Source: Isoetes taiwanensis (taxonomy: Eukaryota; Streptophyta; Lycopodiopsida; Isoetales; Isoetaceae). From it: a stretch of DNA of 64,000 nt. The DNA lies in NCBI GenBank assembly GCA_021234155.1, contig JAJEKV010000015.1:5529194-5593193 (forward strand), given 5' to 3'. Each line of letters starts with the position of its first letter. The first letter of the stretch is position 1. Of this stretch, positions 9,768-21,966 are shown in pieces. The notes under the pieces were generated by a model. That model saw nothing but the letters and a program-made list of their open reading frames with translations, did not search any database and was not told where the DNA came from. The position numbers and the translations under genes were made by a program.

Positions 9768-12700
9768 GAGAAAGCCCCCAAGGTAGAGATGCTCAGGACA
9801 TGTGCTTGTCCATTATAGAGCTCTGGCATGATTGATTTCAAGATAGAAATGACAACCTATAAGATGGGCTTGTACCACAATACACGAAAGACCAAGCTAA
9901 GAAGGATAAACCTCACAACCAGGTGAAGTCAATTTGCAAATTTCAGAAAGTTCACAATTGCAACCCTAGTTTTATGTTTTAAATTTTGACAATGTGAACA
10001 GGTTTTCAAAAATGCAGTCTCCTGTTTATGCATCATTTTGCAGCGCACCACCTCACTTGTGGCTTTGCATGTTTGGTATCAGTAGTAGTAACTGCAACTT
10101 ATCACCTTTGTCATTGGCTTGTTTATTTTTCTAACTTAAGCTCTTTCTCATCTTTTGCAGAGTTTGCAGGATGTTTGTGATTGATTCAGTCTGCGATGGA
10201 AGAGATGAGCATTCGGCAATGTTAGTGAGAACTATTGAAGAGGTTAGTTCATCCTGTATGCAAGCGTATAACTTTGAGGATGAAGACCACTCATGTTAAC
10301 ACCACAAATAACCTATTTATCCTTCTCCTTCTGGGATAGAGCACAACAATTTTACTGTCCACAAATGGCCTATGTGCCCAGTACAATATGTATGGTAATT
10401 CCATTACGAGGTAAGATTGAAAACTCGCCTCTTCTCAAAAAACGTCTGCACAAGAAAATTCCAAAGAAAGAAACCCAAACATAAATAATAGCTGTTTTAT
10501 GCATGTCATGTCATGTCATGGGATTTCATCCTTTTGTTTGCTTTTAGCCTATCTGGAGAAAATACCTTGATCATATTGATATGTAGATCAAACACATGAT
10601 AATCAGATTAAGGAAACAATACAAGACAATCATGTCTTTTTCCGTCCCTTTTAATGTTTGGATGCTCACATGATCAACAATTCTAAAAGATGTCAAAGTG
10701 TGGCATGAAAGAATCAGCAGAATGATCTTACAATAAAGGGAAAAACAATTTTAGGAAGATTGATGCTTAGAGATATATGCTAAATATTGAAAGAATTGGG
10801 AAGAACTAGAGCAGATGGAGATGCAAGAAAAATTGCGGACATGTATCTATTGATAAAGTGGATTCTTATAGATGAGTTGCAATGCCCCTTATGAACAAAT
10901 TGAAGAGCATCTGCATGGTGACACTCCAATACTAACTTTATGTGCAGGAGGAAGGACAGCTTTAGAGGAGCAATTAGTGAGCAATCTATTCCCTAGTATG
11001 AGATTTTATGAGTTGGCTTTCAGCCTTGACAATTTTGTTCTTCTCTTCAGAAGTGCACAGATGATTTGAAGCATCTGAATATGTCTTCGTTATCACTCTC
11101 TAACAAATGGTCCAAACTTCTGAATGCCCTTTGAAAGCTCATAATAAAACTATCTGCTTTCTGCAGTAACAAGTATTTCTATTGACTGTCTGTCTAGCAG
11201 GTTCTTGTTTCAGTCACAAATCTACAACATTATGAGCAAGAAATGAACAGTGTAACTTCATGAATAAATAAGTGTAACTTCTGGCTCGAGTGTCGGATTT
11301 AGGTGCTTTTTACTGCGATGGAAAGCTGGAAGTGGGAGCTTTAAATGGCTCATATAGTTTTGCTGAGTGTAGCTTAGCCGGATTTAGGGTTTCTGATTTC
11401 GGCCGCCATGGCAAACCCTAGTTTGCCAGCTTTTGGAATGCATACTTCAGCCATGAGTACCACTTACCTCCAAAGTGGTAGGTGATGCATTTTTTTTTGA
11501 AAGTAAGATGGTTTTATCATTTAATTATAAGATCTCAAGTACATAGCAAAGTTCATGCTTTCTACTAGAAAAGCATGCCAAAATATAAGTTTAAAACCAG
11601 AACAGAGCCTCATAGCACAAGAACTATGATCCCTTAAACATCAAAAAGATAATAAGATGTAAGAGATAAATGACTGTAGAGTCTTGTATGAAGAAAAATC
11701 CCAAAAAGTCCAGCTGCTTGAGAAGATTATGGATATGATCAACTTGTGTCTCTGCTTTAGAATCCTGCCAACAGGTTAACATTCTAAAAAAGTGAAACTA
11801 GATCAAAATTAAACAAGAGCATAAGTATGTTTTGGGAAAAGCAAGAAGGAAGTGATGTCTAGGAGTCAGCAAAGAAAATGGAATTGAAGTAGGCATTGAA
11901 TGCATCAGTAGTTCTGAAGGTGTAATGTTCAGCAGGCCAATTGTTACTATAGAACAGACGAAATTTGTTCTTGTCCTCCAAAAGAATCAACAGAGATCCA
12001 TATATATCAGCAAGGAGCTTGTGAATGTAATACATGGTCCTGTATCTTATCATCCGCCTCTCAGTAAGAATGAAATTGCAATTTGCCAAGAAAGTCCGAT
12101 TTGCACTACCTCCCTGCAGAAGATAGCAGTCCACAAATCCTCACTATCTTTCTGATACCTTCTATGTCCAGCTCTCATTAGGGAGGATTCCATTGAAGTA
12201 GCTATGTTGTTCTACATAGTCTGATCCTTTGATGACTGACTGAATGGGGAATTATCATCAAATTTACTCCTTCCATCTCTACGAAGAAAGTCAAGGTATT
12301 CTAGGATCATCAGAAAAGAGAATGTTAGAATCTACTACATTCAAATTGGAAAATCATAATGTCCCTTATCCTCTCCATAAGCCTCCATTTCCTGTCATAG
12401 TTAGTCCATATCTCTTTTTATGAGCAGTAGCAATAGTTTCAAAATCAAATTGAAAATGAAGCTTTATCCAGAAGATAGAAAGCCTTTTTTTTTCCATACA
12501 GAACACGATTTCTGGATTTCCATATATTTCACAAAGCAATATAAATAATTGTGTTGACAAATTTATCATCAGATTGGAGAAGGGAGAGAAGATTTTGATT
12601 ATTTACTATACCAAATTTCCCAGCAATCCAAGTCCATGTCTGAGTGCCAGGCTGATGCCTGGTTCTAGGAAAAAATTTTACGAGGCAAGAATTATCTCTC

Positions 12701-14009
12701 ATACAAAAATTGCTAGAATGCATAAGACATTTTTAAGACCATTTTAAGATTGTGGTGGCTGATGCACCCATAATAAGGTACATCATGGCAATAATTGCTT
12801 CTTCTTCTTGTAAATGCCATGATAAAAAGAAGCTATCTGAACTCACTAGTAGAGTCATAAAATAAAGCAATCTAAACTAGGATTAGACCAGTCTGGAGAT
12901 AAAATGAATCAAAGAAATCAATAGTGCAAATCCCATAAGATATCTTCAAAACATCACTAATGTTAGCCGAAAAATTGTTGTTTCGACTTAGGAATCATCA
13001 GCAAGCATAGCAATCTTATACTTTATTTCAGAGAACTTGGGGAGAGCTTTCCAATGCAACAAAAATCATTCGAAAAGGAATTCGGAATCAAGAGTTATGA
13101 TAGAGAACATATTATCGTCAAATCTACATTGACATGCATTTTGCAAAAAGGTACCTGACTGAAAAGTACAAAACGATTTGGATCAAATCATACACCAAAA
13201 GAAAGCTCTATGCAAAATCTTTCCAATGAGCCCAAGATCATCTGATTTTAACCTCTCAAGTTACGAGCTCAGAAAAAATTACATTCTCGCTTTAATGCTT
13301 CTCTCTCTACTGCCTAGTAATCAAAATATGGTCAGAGCATGAGAAGAGAGAACGATGAAGAGTATAGAGAGGGAGAATAGAATAGATAGAGAGAGAACAT
13401 AGACAAAAATATTAAGAATAGAAAGAGAAAAGAGAATAAAGAGAGAAAAGATTGATATATAAAGAGAAAAGTATAGAGAGAGAATTCAGAACGCACAAAA
13501 CAATCAAATATGGCATAGGCAAGGGGTGACACACATTTATAGTGCGTAAATAATATCAATTGATACTTTTTAAGGTTTTTTTATTAGCATTTGGGTACGT
13601 ATACCTACACAAAAAAATAAAATAGATTACGTAAGTATTAATTTAGTTGCATGAAAAATACACTTAAGGAATATAGAATATGCATAAAAAAATCTATATA
13701 AAAGTTGACTATGGGCAGAGAATACGTACACAAATTTAATAGTTATGTAAAAATATTTTATAAGGTATACATGCAGAGGGATGGATGGAAAATAGTTTTC
13801 TGTTATTTACATGGTAAATAAAGGATTTTTACCTGACCCCATCTTCGCAAATGGCATATCCAATATACATATAGGTGAATCCCCTGAGGGCATTGGGGAA
13901 TCCATAGTGCATTGGCACCATTAACTTCCACTAGAGCAGCTAGTTTATGATCTGCATATAAAACACCAACATTGCCTTATGTGTCCCGCTCTCATTACCT
14001 TACACTAAA
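9768..14009. other. Long intergenic stretch, decayed, no gene supported
   Basis: No convincing gene. A T9 run at about 11490 on plus (poly(A) on minus) followed by minus-strand pieces such as NIWKSRNRVLYGKKKAF (about 12480-12545) suggests the remnant of a plant L1-type LINE 3' end, but frames are badly broken. A region near 12120-12300 on minus reads MESSLMRAGHRRYQKDSEDL without a family match. Positions 13336-13490 are a purine-rich (GAGA/AATAGA) low-complexity run. Confidence 0.35.
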
Positions 14010-15046
14010 AAGAGGAGTGATTCTTCTGTATGGGGTCGAGGTGTGGGGCCCAGTGGTGTCTTTGGCGACTTGGAACGACTTGGAGCAGGTCCAGAAGGCA
14101 TTTTTGACGCGGGCACTTGGGGTCAAGCCCTCAGTTCCATATCAGATCTTGTTGCAGGAGACATGATTCATGCCCCTGCAACATGCGGCCCTCGATAGAC
14201 ACATTGTTTATTTCGGAAGGTGGCGGCATGGGCGACTTTCGGCTCCCCCCACTTGGCTTCTGGCTGTGGCGATGAGCCCACAGCGACTCGGGGCTTGTTG
14301 GAAGGACAAGAGAGCCCGATGGGTATGGGCGACTGGAACGTAGAGGCACATAGGTGCGTCCGTGGTGCACCGGGGCGCCCGGTAGGGATAGGCTGAGGGG
14401 GGTACTTGGACTCTTGTTTCTGGGGAAGCTCACGGGACCACAATGCTGGAGCAGGTAAAGATGGCACACTACAAGCAAAGCACATAAACCCCACCACGGT
14501 TCGAGGCCCGCGGCTCTACCTGCGTTCTCGGTTGCCCATGAAGAAGTGCGGGGATCATCAGCGTCCATTGAGCGAGGGCCCACCATCTTCGGCTTGAGAC
14601 AGGTTGGTGGATTGGAGAGCCGCCAGGACAGGCTTTGTCAGTGTTGCCCGCTGGGGGTTGTTGAGGATGAGAGCCATGCCTTCCAGAGCTGTCCAGACTA
14701 TAGTCAGATCCGGGCTCGCTACACCCTGTTGGTGCGGCACTGGATGCTTACCGACGAGCTTCTTTCAAGACGCCGTCAGTTCGATCCCTTGGCTCCTACC
14801 TCCAGGAGGTTTTGGATCTGCGGACTCACCTCTGTCCCCGCGCGCCTACCTGAGGTGCCGGGAATTCATGTGTATATGTATATTTGTATAGCTGCCAGCA
14901 AGCTTGTTGCTGCGACGGTTTTTCCCTCGTAAGGAGGTTTTTTAATCCGGGTAGCAACGGGCTTGCTGCACCCGTGTAATTTGGGTCCCATAGGCCGATT
15001 GGCCTCCACGGACGATAAAAGAACCTTCCTTCCTTCCTTCCTTCCT
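14010..15046 (+). mobile_element. 5'-truncated LINE, C-terminal part, (TTCC)n tail
   Basis: Begins in the region downstream of the reverse transcriptase (ILLYGVEVWGPVVSLATWND, near-identical to the copy at 52650). It runs through the zinc-binding tail (RLCQCCPLGVVEDESHAFQS and CPDYSQIRARY, at about 14630-14720 in another frame) and several frameshifts. The shared 3' block lies at 14985-15020 with a perfect hairpin AGGCC-GATT-GGCCT. A (TTCC)n tail ends at 15046. It is a dead copy of the family seen at 51660, 54091, 61876 and elsewhere. Confidence 0.85.
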
Positions 15047-15929
15047 ATTGGTAGAACATTTCCAGTCAACACCAACAATTGTTCATTCCTCAAGTTTCCA
15101 ACCACCAATGATGATGCCTAATATTGATCTTCCAATGTTTGTCGACAACAAAATTTCCTATTCCAACCCTATGCCTAGATGTAATGGCCTTTTGTATATG
15201 ATTTCTTGAAGTACATGCATTAGTTGCTAACCATGGTGTTTTTTTTTTTTTTTTTTTTTTTAGCGGGGTTGCCTAACCCCCACGCACAAAAGGTCGCAAT
15301 TTAGCTATGCCACGTGTCGTGCCCGTCACCCAAAATCAATTTGAGCCGTCCAGATTCTCTAATTTGAATCGTGCGGCCGGGGAAAATAGAAAACTCTAAA
15401 ATTCTCTGCCCGTGCCTTTGCGCCTTCGGCTATGGCGGATCCGGATGGCGGCGGCCGTGTTTCTCTTTCTTGCTATGGCGGTGGCATAGCTCTTGAGCTC
15501 TGCATGGCACTGCCTTGAGGTACATAGGTTTTTTTTTTAAACCTATGTTTTTTCCTGATCGGTTGAGCTATGCATTTGCGGCAAACTCGTCGGATGCATC
15601 TTCTTAGGCCGAAGGGGCTCTATTACATTTGATCGGCAGGGACTAGCGGGGACCTCGGCGGTCGGCGACATCTTGGCGGGTTTGGGGATCATTTTTATTT
15701 GTAGGGATAGGTCGCGGGACATTGAGGGCTTAGTTTTTTTGCGGGACCTCCATTTCGACCGGGTTTTGGCTTGGGTCTCACTCATCTCACTCATTTGCAA
15801 CATCGGTTCTCTACCTTCCCCCGAAGTTCACATCATTTCGAGGCCGAAACTCATATTTTCCTTTATGGTCAAAGCTAATGCGAGAATTACATACTACATT
15901 GGGTAACATCGCGATGGGAATTTATTCAA
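15047..15929. other. Spacer with poly(T), GC-rich block and a hairpin
   Basis: A T22 run at 15241-15262 is followed by GGGGTTGCCTAACCCCC and a GC-rich block (15290-15720) with no supported gene. A perfect inverted repeat, ACATAGGTTT/AAACCTATGT with a T-rich loop, lies at 15520-15547. Confidence 0.4.
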
Positions 15930-17170
15930 GTTTGCTTCTTTTCGGGGATGTGAATACCGTATTCAAGTCGATACCTAAAAGAGGCGTGTTTGCTTGGAAT
16001 ATAATGATCGGGGGCTGTATTGCGGTATGGGTGTTTGAATCAAGCCCTTAGCATGTTTAGGGAAATGCGACAAAGAGGGCATTGTTTCGGACAAATTTAC
16101 CTTAATAGGGGTAATAAAAATCTGCGGTAGCTTAGGATGTTTTGAGATTTGGAAAGTTTGTACATGCTCACATATCTAAAGGTGAATTTGAGCTAGATCT
16201 TTGTAATGGGCGGTGCAATCCTTAGCATGTATGGCAAGTGTGGAAGTTTGGAAGATGCTTGCGGGCATTTAGTAAAATTGAGATTGTCTGAGAGAGATGT
16301 GGTAGTTTGGACTACCTTGATTGCAGCATATGTAGAAAGCGGGCATAAAATGGAGGCCTTTCAAGCTTTCCAAGAAATGAAACAAGGAGGATCAAGCCCA
16401 AACAAGATCACATTCCTTACCATGCTGAATGTCTGCTACAATTCACCTTATATTGCATGTGACAGGTGGTTACACGCTTGTATTTTAAACAGAGAATTTA
16501 GCTTGGATCTTGCACTTGCGAATGCACTGGTTAGTATGTATGGCAGATGTGGCAGTGTAAAAGATGCTTATGATGTTTTTATTAGAATTCCTAAGGTGCT
16601 TATGATGTTTTTATTAGAATTCCTGTAATCACCTGGACGGATATAATTGTTGCTAATGTGCAGAATGGGCAAGCAAAGGGTGCTCTTACTCTTTTCCACT
16701 TGATGCAACTTGATAATATTACGTCAAATTGTCAAATAATGTTACTTTTTATGGCCATTACGGATGCATGTTCTAACATGGAATGTTTAGCCAATGGGTA
16801 ATTAGTACATGCTTATATTAGAAACAGAGGAACTGAATGTGACACTGCTATATGTAATGCCCTGGTTAACATGTATGGAAAGTGTGGAAATTAATGAATG
16901 CATGTTGGATATTTAATAGAATGTTGGAGCAGAATGTCATGTCATGGACTTCAATAATTGCAGTGTATGCGGAAAATGGACATGCCAAAGCTTCTCTGCA
17001 ATGCTTTAGAAATATGCAGATGGGTAGTCTGATAGATGGGTAGTCTGATACCTGATAAGGTCACATTTATACACGTTCTTATCATTCTCTACCAGAAGGT
17101 AAATTTGTGCATGCTTCTATAGTAGGGTTTGGATGTCAATCTGACTGACTTGTTGGTTCGTGCATATGGC
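15930..17170 (+). pseudogene. Decayed PPR gene
   Basis: Pieces in several frames read as one PLS-type PPR protein: VFKSIPKRGVFAWNIM near 15960, then the open stretch 16206-16628 (SMYGKCGSLEDA, VVVWTTLIAAYVESG, NALVSMYGRCGSVKDAYDVF), then VITWTDIIVANVQNG, HAYIRNRG and NALVNMYGKCGN to about 16890, and fragments beyond. A tandem copy of a 34-base unit at 16565-16630 disrupts the frame, and several stops are present. It is a different PPR paralogue from the one at 7469. It is not functional as it stands. Confidence 0.75.
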
Positions 17171-17399
17171 TCATATGGGGTATTGCCACACGGCAATATA
17201 GATTATATTCACATGTTGTTGTTTTGATAAGGAGCCGAAAATCAAACTCTTTTGAGTTTCCTTCTCTACTTAAGTCATTCTCAATAGCCTTAAAATTTCA
17301 TAACTATCTAGGCTGATAAGGGTCATAAACTCCCCTACAAAGAGTTGTTCTTTTTGTTTATCTCTCAAAAATAAATACAATACAATACTTTCAATCAAA

Positions 17400-17499
17400 A
17401 AAAAGAAAAAGAAAAAAAAAAGGGTTCTAATGGTTGTGCCCCATGGGACAACCCTATGTACATGTTGTTAGTAATGTGTCAATTATTATGCTGGAACGT
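17400..17499. repeat. Oligo(A) run followed by GTTGTGCCCCATGGGACAAC inverted repeat
   Basis: An A-rich run at 17398-17420 is followed at 17432-17451 by an imperfect palindrome. Similar homopolymer-plus-palindrome junctions occur at 15241-15280 and 20080-20113. They may be ends of an uncharacterised short element. Confidence 0.35.
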
Positions 17500-17690
17500 C
17501 ACATATGCAGATCGATCCTGCAGTTCGAGGCCCCTTGTCGACGACCGAGAAGCAGCATCTGAGGGAGGCTAATCTTTGCCTCTAGTATGGAGGAGCTGGT
17601 CATATTGCTCGTGGATGTCCAGTTTAGCGCCCAATTCAATCAGACAACTTCAGGGACCAGCAGCAACAATTCACATCATAAAATTTATGT
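17500..17690 (+). mobile_element. Ty3-type gag zinc-knuckle fragment
   Basis: The plus strand reads PAVRGPLSTTEKQHLREANL, then C-L-stop-YGGAGHIARGCP. This is a CCHC zinc knuckle whose second Cys has been lost next to an in-frame TAG. It resembles the gag of the element at 47363-51324 (LTQEEKQRRGANRLCLYCGG). It is an isolated scrap without LTRs. Confidence 0.6.
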
Positions 17691-18197
17691 TAACGTCTAC
17701 AATGTACCAATTCTGAGAGAATTCGAAAGTAGCAGCAACTAATTTTTTGTTGTTGTTGTGGTTGGAAATTTAACAAATAATACGAATTTATGGCAAATTT
17801 TTTGTCTTTCTACCAATCTAGTTTGTATTCTAATTAGTCTATTATTTTTCTGCATTTCTTGCCCATTTTCTTCAAATTTTCCCTCCTTGTTGCTTTCTCC
17901 GGTATCCATTTTTTCAAATCACTAAAAATCCTACAAACTTGATTATTATAAAAACCCAACTACTATCCTTCTTCCCAACCCTGCAGTTCTGCTAGTTTTT
18001 TTTTTTTTTTCTGTACATAAGAAACATAAACAAATATCGTGACATAAACTTATGGAGTGGGTGTAGTGAGTTGTCAATGGTGGAGTGACACGATTATATA
18101 TTTCGTACTGGTTTGTTTGTAAATTTGTAGGACGATTTTTTTTTCGAAATTGTGATATTTTAGATAAATATCCAGGTTTTAGGGTTTGGATTTGGTG
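17691..18197. other. Spacer upstream of the cysteine-motif gene
   Basis: AT-rich, with a T run at 17997-18011. It presumably contains the promoter of the gene at 18198, though no clear TATA box stands out at the expected distance. Confidence 0.4.
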
Positions 18198-18419
18198 ATG
18201 GCGATGGTGGATCCGGTAACCTCCCTTTCGCCCTGCGACGTAAAAGCTCTTCAGAAATGTCTCGAAGAACACAACGGTGATCGAGAAAAATGTCGCCACC
18301 ATATTGATGCGTTCAAATCCGCTTGTACTTCTCCACGCCCGGAAACGCATCCCCCTTCTGTGACCACTCACAAGCTAGAATCAGAGCCCACAAAACAAAC
18401 AGCTTGTCCTTGCGAATAA
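18198..18419 (+). CDS. Small cysteine-motif protein, CHCH-like
   Basis: Intact single-exon frame of 73 codons. I chose the ATG at 18198; the ATG at 18204 is also possible. Cysteines lie at residues 13, 21, 32 and 43, with two Cys at 70 and 72. The core (KCLEEHNGDREKC and CRHHIDAFKSAC) gives C-X10-C-X10-C in amphipathic helices. It resembles CHCH/twin-CX9C proteins, which are oxidised and trapped in the mitochondrial intermembrane space for respiratory-complex assembly or copper handling. The spacing is 10 rather than 9, and only one cleanly spaced Cys triple is present, so the assignment is tentative. There is no signal peptide. The C-terminal 30 residues are Pro/Thr-rich and probably disordered. 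No transposon interrupts it, so I think it is a real gene. Confidence 0.6.
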   Translation: MAMVDPVTSLSPCDVKALQKCLEEHNGDREKCRHHIDAFKSACTSPRPETHPPSVTTHKLESEPTKQTACPCE

Positions 18420-20610
18420 ATGCTCCTTTGACAGGTCGGTACAAAGTTTCTTTGATGCTTTTTACAGTCATTGTTGTGAGAAATGAGGCAAATTGGATGC
18501 TGTGGGTTTTTGTTCTCTCGGCTGTGAGCTTTTGTTCTGTCAAAGTTCTATTTGATATTGAAATCGAATTGTGCCATATTTATTCTTCCTTGTTTGTATT
18601 TGCATTGCTGTCACCATCATAGATTGTTAGCTAGCATAAACTCTTGAAGAATGACACATACTGTATAGAAAGTTTTTGTATCTCAGTGCCTTTGGAAACT
18701 GCGTTTTACACGCCCAATTTAGTGGGGACATTTAACAAAGAAGAATGACAAATGTTTGGAAGAGAGGCTCAGTAATTAAAGGTCAATAAAGGTCATTCGT
18801 TACATGTGTTGTGTCATATGCCTATTCAGTATAGCTTTCTATGTGTTGTAGAAACAGAATTGGCTGTGACAAGAATACGAATCTACCTTTCTGTTTACAC
18901 ATTCAATCGAGTATCAAATAAGAATAGGTGCACATTTGCCTCAGTTATTTCCTCTGTCAATCAAGTCATCTTCCACAACACATTCTTCGGGAGAATTGGA
19001 GCCCTTCATTCTCACTTTAACATTTATTGCTGTATCAATCTACCTTTCTCTGATTTGGGCAGTTGCTTTGTGAATCTCAAGTCGTTTTCTGTTATCTGTG
19101 TAGTACGAAAGCATTATGTAAAAAACAAATATGTGGATTTGCTGCCACCTGTTGTATCAAATCTTTGTGGTACAATACTAGATAACAAAATTGAACAATC
19201 ATAGCCTAATAAGGTAGTGCTGGAATATCCAATATGTTACAGGTGTATGTCAACAGATTGGTTATTAAGACATGGCCACTATGGCAAGTGCTACAGATGG
19301 ATTTGGAATTAGATTGTGGATGGTGTCTAGCCAAGTGGACAGGTGTATGTCAACAGATTGGTTATTAAGACATGGCCTTTAACCAGACTATGGCAAGTGT
19401 GACAGATGGATTCGGAGATAAATTGTGGAGGGTACCTAACCAATTGTGCCCAATAACTACACTAGTATGTGAATTGGATTAGTTAAACTTGGCAATGATA
19501 CAAAATCATTTTGAATATCCTGATTAATGATAATTGAAATATGTTGGGGGATGGGAAATATATTCTATGGCGACCAGCAGAAACTTTCTTGTTTGGTCCA
19601 TTTTTTTGCCCTTGAAGACAAAAAACCAAAAGATACCCAGCCAGAAATGTTATACGGATGCATCAATGCACACGAAGTGTTGTCCAGTTTTTGCTAATTG
19701 CATTTGATTATTCCAACTCATTAGCAAAATTTGTGAACTATAGGCAGTGGCAATGTTTACATGTACATATATGTTTTAAAGGAGATGTAGCATATGTGCA
19801 GCTTAAATGTACTAATGTAGAAGTTATAAGCCAAATTCCTCTTAGCATATACAGGCTCAAAGATAAGCTTATCCAGAATATGTATATACGTACCATTATT
19901 TTCTGCGTCATTGGTTGTGAAAAGGAAAAATCTAAAATGAAAAAGAAATAATTTGTAAGGAAATAAAAGAAAATGGAAAGTGTATAGGGAAAACGAGAAA
20001 ATGAGAAAAGAAAAAAGGGAAATGTGTCGTTTGCTCTACCTCGCCTTTAACCCTTTTTTTTCCCTTTTCCTAGTTTTCCTTACACTTTTTTGGGTTGCCC
20101 CTAGGGGGCAACCGTCTTGTTGGAGGGTGGAGTGACGTTTTGAAGGGTGGAGTGACGTTTTGAAGGCCTTGATTTATTCTGAGAATAATATGCCATAGAA
20201 TATTCTATATAAGCGGTTGCGATCGGTTGGGCTTTTTTAGGGTTTTTGTGATGCCCAGTGACAGTTAGACGGCAATGATCCGTTTGGGATGTGCCTGACG
20301 GTAGAGATTGTTTGGGCCTATGGCAGTGGCATGAATGAGCTCCTTACTGAAGATACTCTTCATATTACAGACTCAAAACTTGGGTTAGTGTTGCATCTTC
20401 CTTTGCTTCGTGCTATTTATCTTTCGTACCTTTAAGATCTTCATTCCATTCTAATTTACTAGAAAAAATGGAGCCCAGCGTTGCTGGACATAGTTAGGAA
20501 CTATAAATGATACATTGGAGCAATTGTTAAGTGAATTCACATTTTTAAGATTGCACAATTAAGAGCATTCAACTGCATTTCCGAGCTCTTCCAAGGTTCC
20601 CCTAGCTTTT
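18420..20610. other. Intergenic, with two tandem duplications
   Basis: No gene supported. A unit of about 100 bases starting ACAGGTGTATGTCAACAGAT occurs twice, at 19238-19337 and 19339-19443, with ~85% identity by eye. Positions 19915-20025 are purine-rich and 20050-20090 pyrimidine-rich. A palindrome GGTTGCCCCTAGGGGGCAACC-like lies at 20093-20113. A 22-base unit (GGGTGGAGTGACGTTTTGAA) is duplicated at 20125-20167. Confidence 0.5.
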
Positions 20611-21695
20611 TCCCTTTTCCCTTTGCCCTTTTCCGCTTTCCTTTTTTTTTCCCCCTTTTTCCTTCTTTTCTTTTTCTATTTCTCGTTTACCTTTTTCCAC
20701 TATCCCATTTCTTCCATTGTCCTTTTCCCATTTTTGCCCCTTCCCTGTTTTTCCTTTTCTATTTCCCTTTTCTCCCATTTCTTTTTGCCCTTTGCTTTTT
20801 TCCTTTCCCCTTCCGTTTTCCCTTTTCTGTTATTCCATTCGTCGTGTTTTTTCTTTTTCCCTCCCCTTTTTATTTTCCCGTTTTACTCCTTTTTCTCTTT
20901 TCCCTTTTTCCCGTTTGCCCATCCCCACGCTTCCCTTTTTTTCATTCTCCTTTTCTTTTTCCCTTCTCAATTTTCCATTTTCCCACTCCCCATTTTTTCC
21001 TTTTTCCTTTTTTTATTTCTCCCCTTCTTTTCACCTTCCCTTTTTCCTTTTATCTTTTTCATTTTCCTCCTTCCCTTTCCCTTCCTTTCGCTTCCCTTTC
21101 CCCTTTCCCTTTTCCCGATGGCCTTTTTCTCTTCCCTTTTCCTCCTCTCCCAACCCTTTCTCTTTTCCTTTTTTTCCCTTCCATTTCCCCCCTTCCTTGG
21201 CCCTTTCTTTTTCTTTTTCTCTTTCCCTTTATCTCAGCCCTTTTTCCGAACCCCTTTCTCCACTTTTTTGTCTCTTCTCCTTTTTTCCTTCCCTTTTCCC
21301 CTTCCCTTTTCCTTTGGCCCTCTCTTCCCTTTTCCTTCAGCCCTTTTGCCTTCCTTTTTGTCTTCCATTTTCTCCATTTTTTTTCTCTTCTCCCTTTTCC
21401 CCTTCCCTTTTCCTTCAGCCCTTTTGTCTTGCCTTTTCCTTTGCCATTTTTTCTTCCTTTTTCATTTTCTCCTTCCCTTTCCCTTTTTTCCTTCTCCAAT
21501 TTTTTTCCCTCCCTTTTCCCTTTCCTTTTTCTATTTTCGTCTTTTTCCTTTTTTTTTATTTTTAATTTTTATTTTCCTATTTCCCCCTTTTCCCTTCTCC
21601 CTTTCCTTTTGTCCTTTTCCCCTCCCTTTTGCTTCTTTCTCCATTTTCCCTTTCTTTTCCCTTTTCCCTTTCCCATTTCACCCCTTAACTATCGG
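20611..21695. repeat. 1.1 kb polypyrimidine tract
   Basis: Almost pure C/T on the plus strand, built of irregular CCCTTTTCC-like blocks with rare single purines. It keeps long open frames (over 280 codons in all three forward frames) only because TAA/TAG/TGA cannot form without purines, so these are not genes. Long homopurine-homopyrimidine DNA can form triplex (H-DNA). It lies directly upstream of the kinesin exons. Confidence 0.85.
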
Positions 21696-21966
21696 ATTGA
21701 GTGAATCGTATTGAAGCAACAGTCAAGATGAAATTTTGGTTGAAGTCGCGCACATGTCATCTTCACCGTTGGTTGATCAAATCCTCAACCGTTCGATCTA
21801 GGTCTCAATGGAAGACACACGCTATATTTTTATAATATAAGAAGATTTGATTGGATGATGCAGTAGAAATGAAACATATAGCCTGGATTTTTGTTATGGC
21901 AAAGAAGATGACGTTGGCCGGATTTTTCTGATGGAGGTGCACCCAATTTTGCCCCTGTTGTTCCAG

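Noticed and set aside
17946-18371. A 141-codon frame on minus overlapping the cysteine-motif gene
   Set aside because: It lies antisense to a convincing small gene and has no family resemblance.
20623-21714. Open frames of 280-360 codons rich in Phe, Pro, Ser and Leu
   Set aside because: They come from a C/T-only tract in which stop codons cannot form; all three frames are open and there is no start context or family match. The same holds for the frames at 28281-29154 and on the other strand.
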